Positions 5,081 to 5,116 of a DNA stretch of 5,116 nucleotides are shown here, in pieces; the first letter of the stretch is position 1, and each line of letters begins with the position of its first letter. Origin of the DNA: an uncultured Lachnospiraceae bacterium (GTDB lineage: Bacteria > Bacillota > Clostridia > Lachnospirales > Lachnospiraceae); assembly GCA_902783935.1 (NCBI GenBank), contig CACZTA010000171.1:1-5116 (forward strand), in the 5' to 3' direction. Under the pieces are notes generated by a model. That model saw nothing but the letters and a program-made list of their open reading frames with translations, was not told the DNA's origin and did no database searches. Made by a program: the position numbers and the translations under genes.

Positions 5081-5116
5081 TTTTAAAAAATAGTCTCATA
5101 TCTCCAAAAACGGCCA

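Overview
The window looks like chromosome from a fairly GC-rich (mid-50s percent by eye) member of the Firmicutes, most likely class Clostridia and possibly Lachnospiraceae. The signs are strong purine-rich ribosome binding sites, the ddl-murF gene pair, an MscL with a C-terminal zinc ribbon, and Clostridia-like wording of the Ddl and MurF motifs. The family placement is inference from protein style and was not tested by any search. All six genes lie on the minus strand, so transcription runs from high to low coordinates. No mobile element, CRISPR array, tRNA or rRNA is visible, and no stretch over 300 bases lacks a gene.

In transcription order, the first unit is mscL (5067-4654), a large-conductance mechanosensitive channel with a Cys4 zinc-ribbon tail. 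Its stop overlaps by one base the start of a 148-residue acidic protein (4654-4208). That protein reads as a shrunken sigma-70 factor with region 2-like and region 3-like parts and no region 4. It is the least ordinary gene here. A 151-bp gap follows, holding a good sigma-A-type promoter, a strong hairpin with a U-tract and a second hairpin next to the ribosome binding site. Next comes a CLC-family anion transporter (4056-2755) whose motifs point to the fluoride/proton antiporter (CLC-F) branch rather than to a chloride transporter.

The second part is a peptidoglycan precursor operon. A promoter at about 2746-2713, overlapping a weak terminator of the CLC gene, should drive ddl (2634-1585, D-alanine:D-alanine ligase). 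ddl overlaps murF (1588-197) by four bases (GTGA). Ddl makes the D-Ala-D-Ala dipeptide and MurF attaches it to the UDP-MurNAc-tripeptide, so the coupling places consecutive steps together. Forty bases after murF, a gene with its own strong ribosome binding site begins; only a signal-peptide-like first 52 residues are inside the window, and its function cannot be read.

The window therefore joins a membrane and ion stress block (osmotic release channel, sigma-like protein, probable fluoride exporter) to a cell-wall block. The core enzymes are ordinary. The points worth a second look are the degenerate sigma-like protein coupled to mscL and the structured leader of the CLC-F-like gene, which does not look like a fluoride riboswitch.
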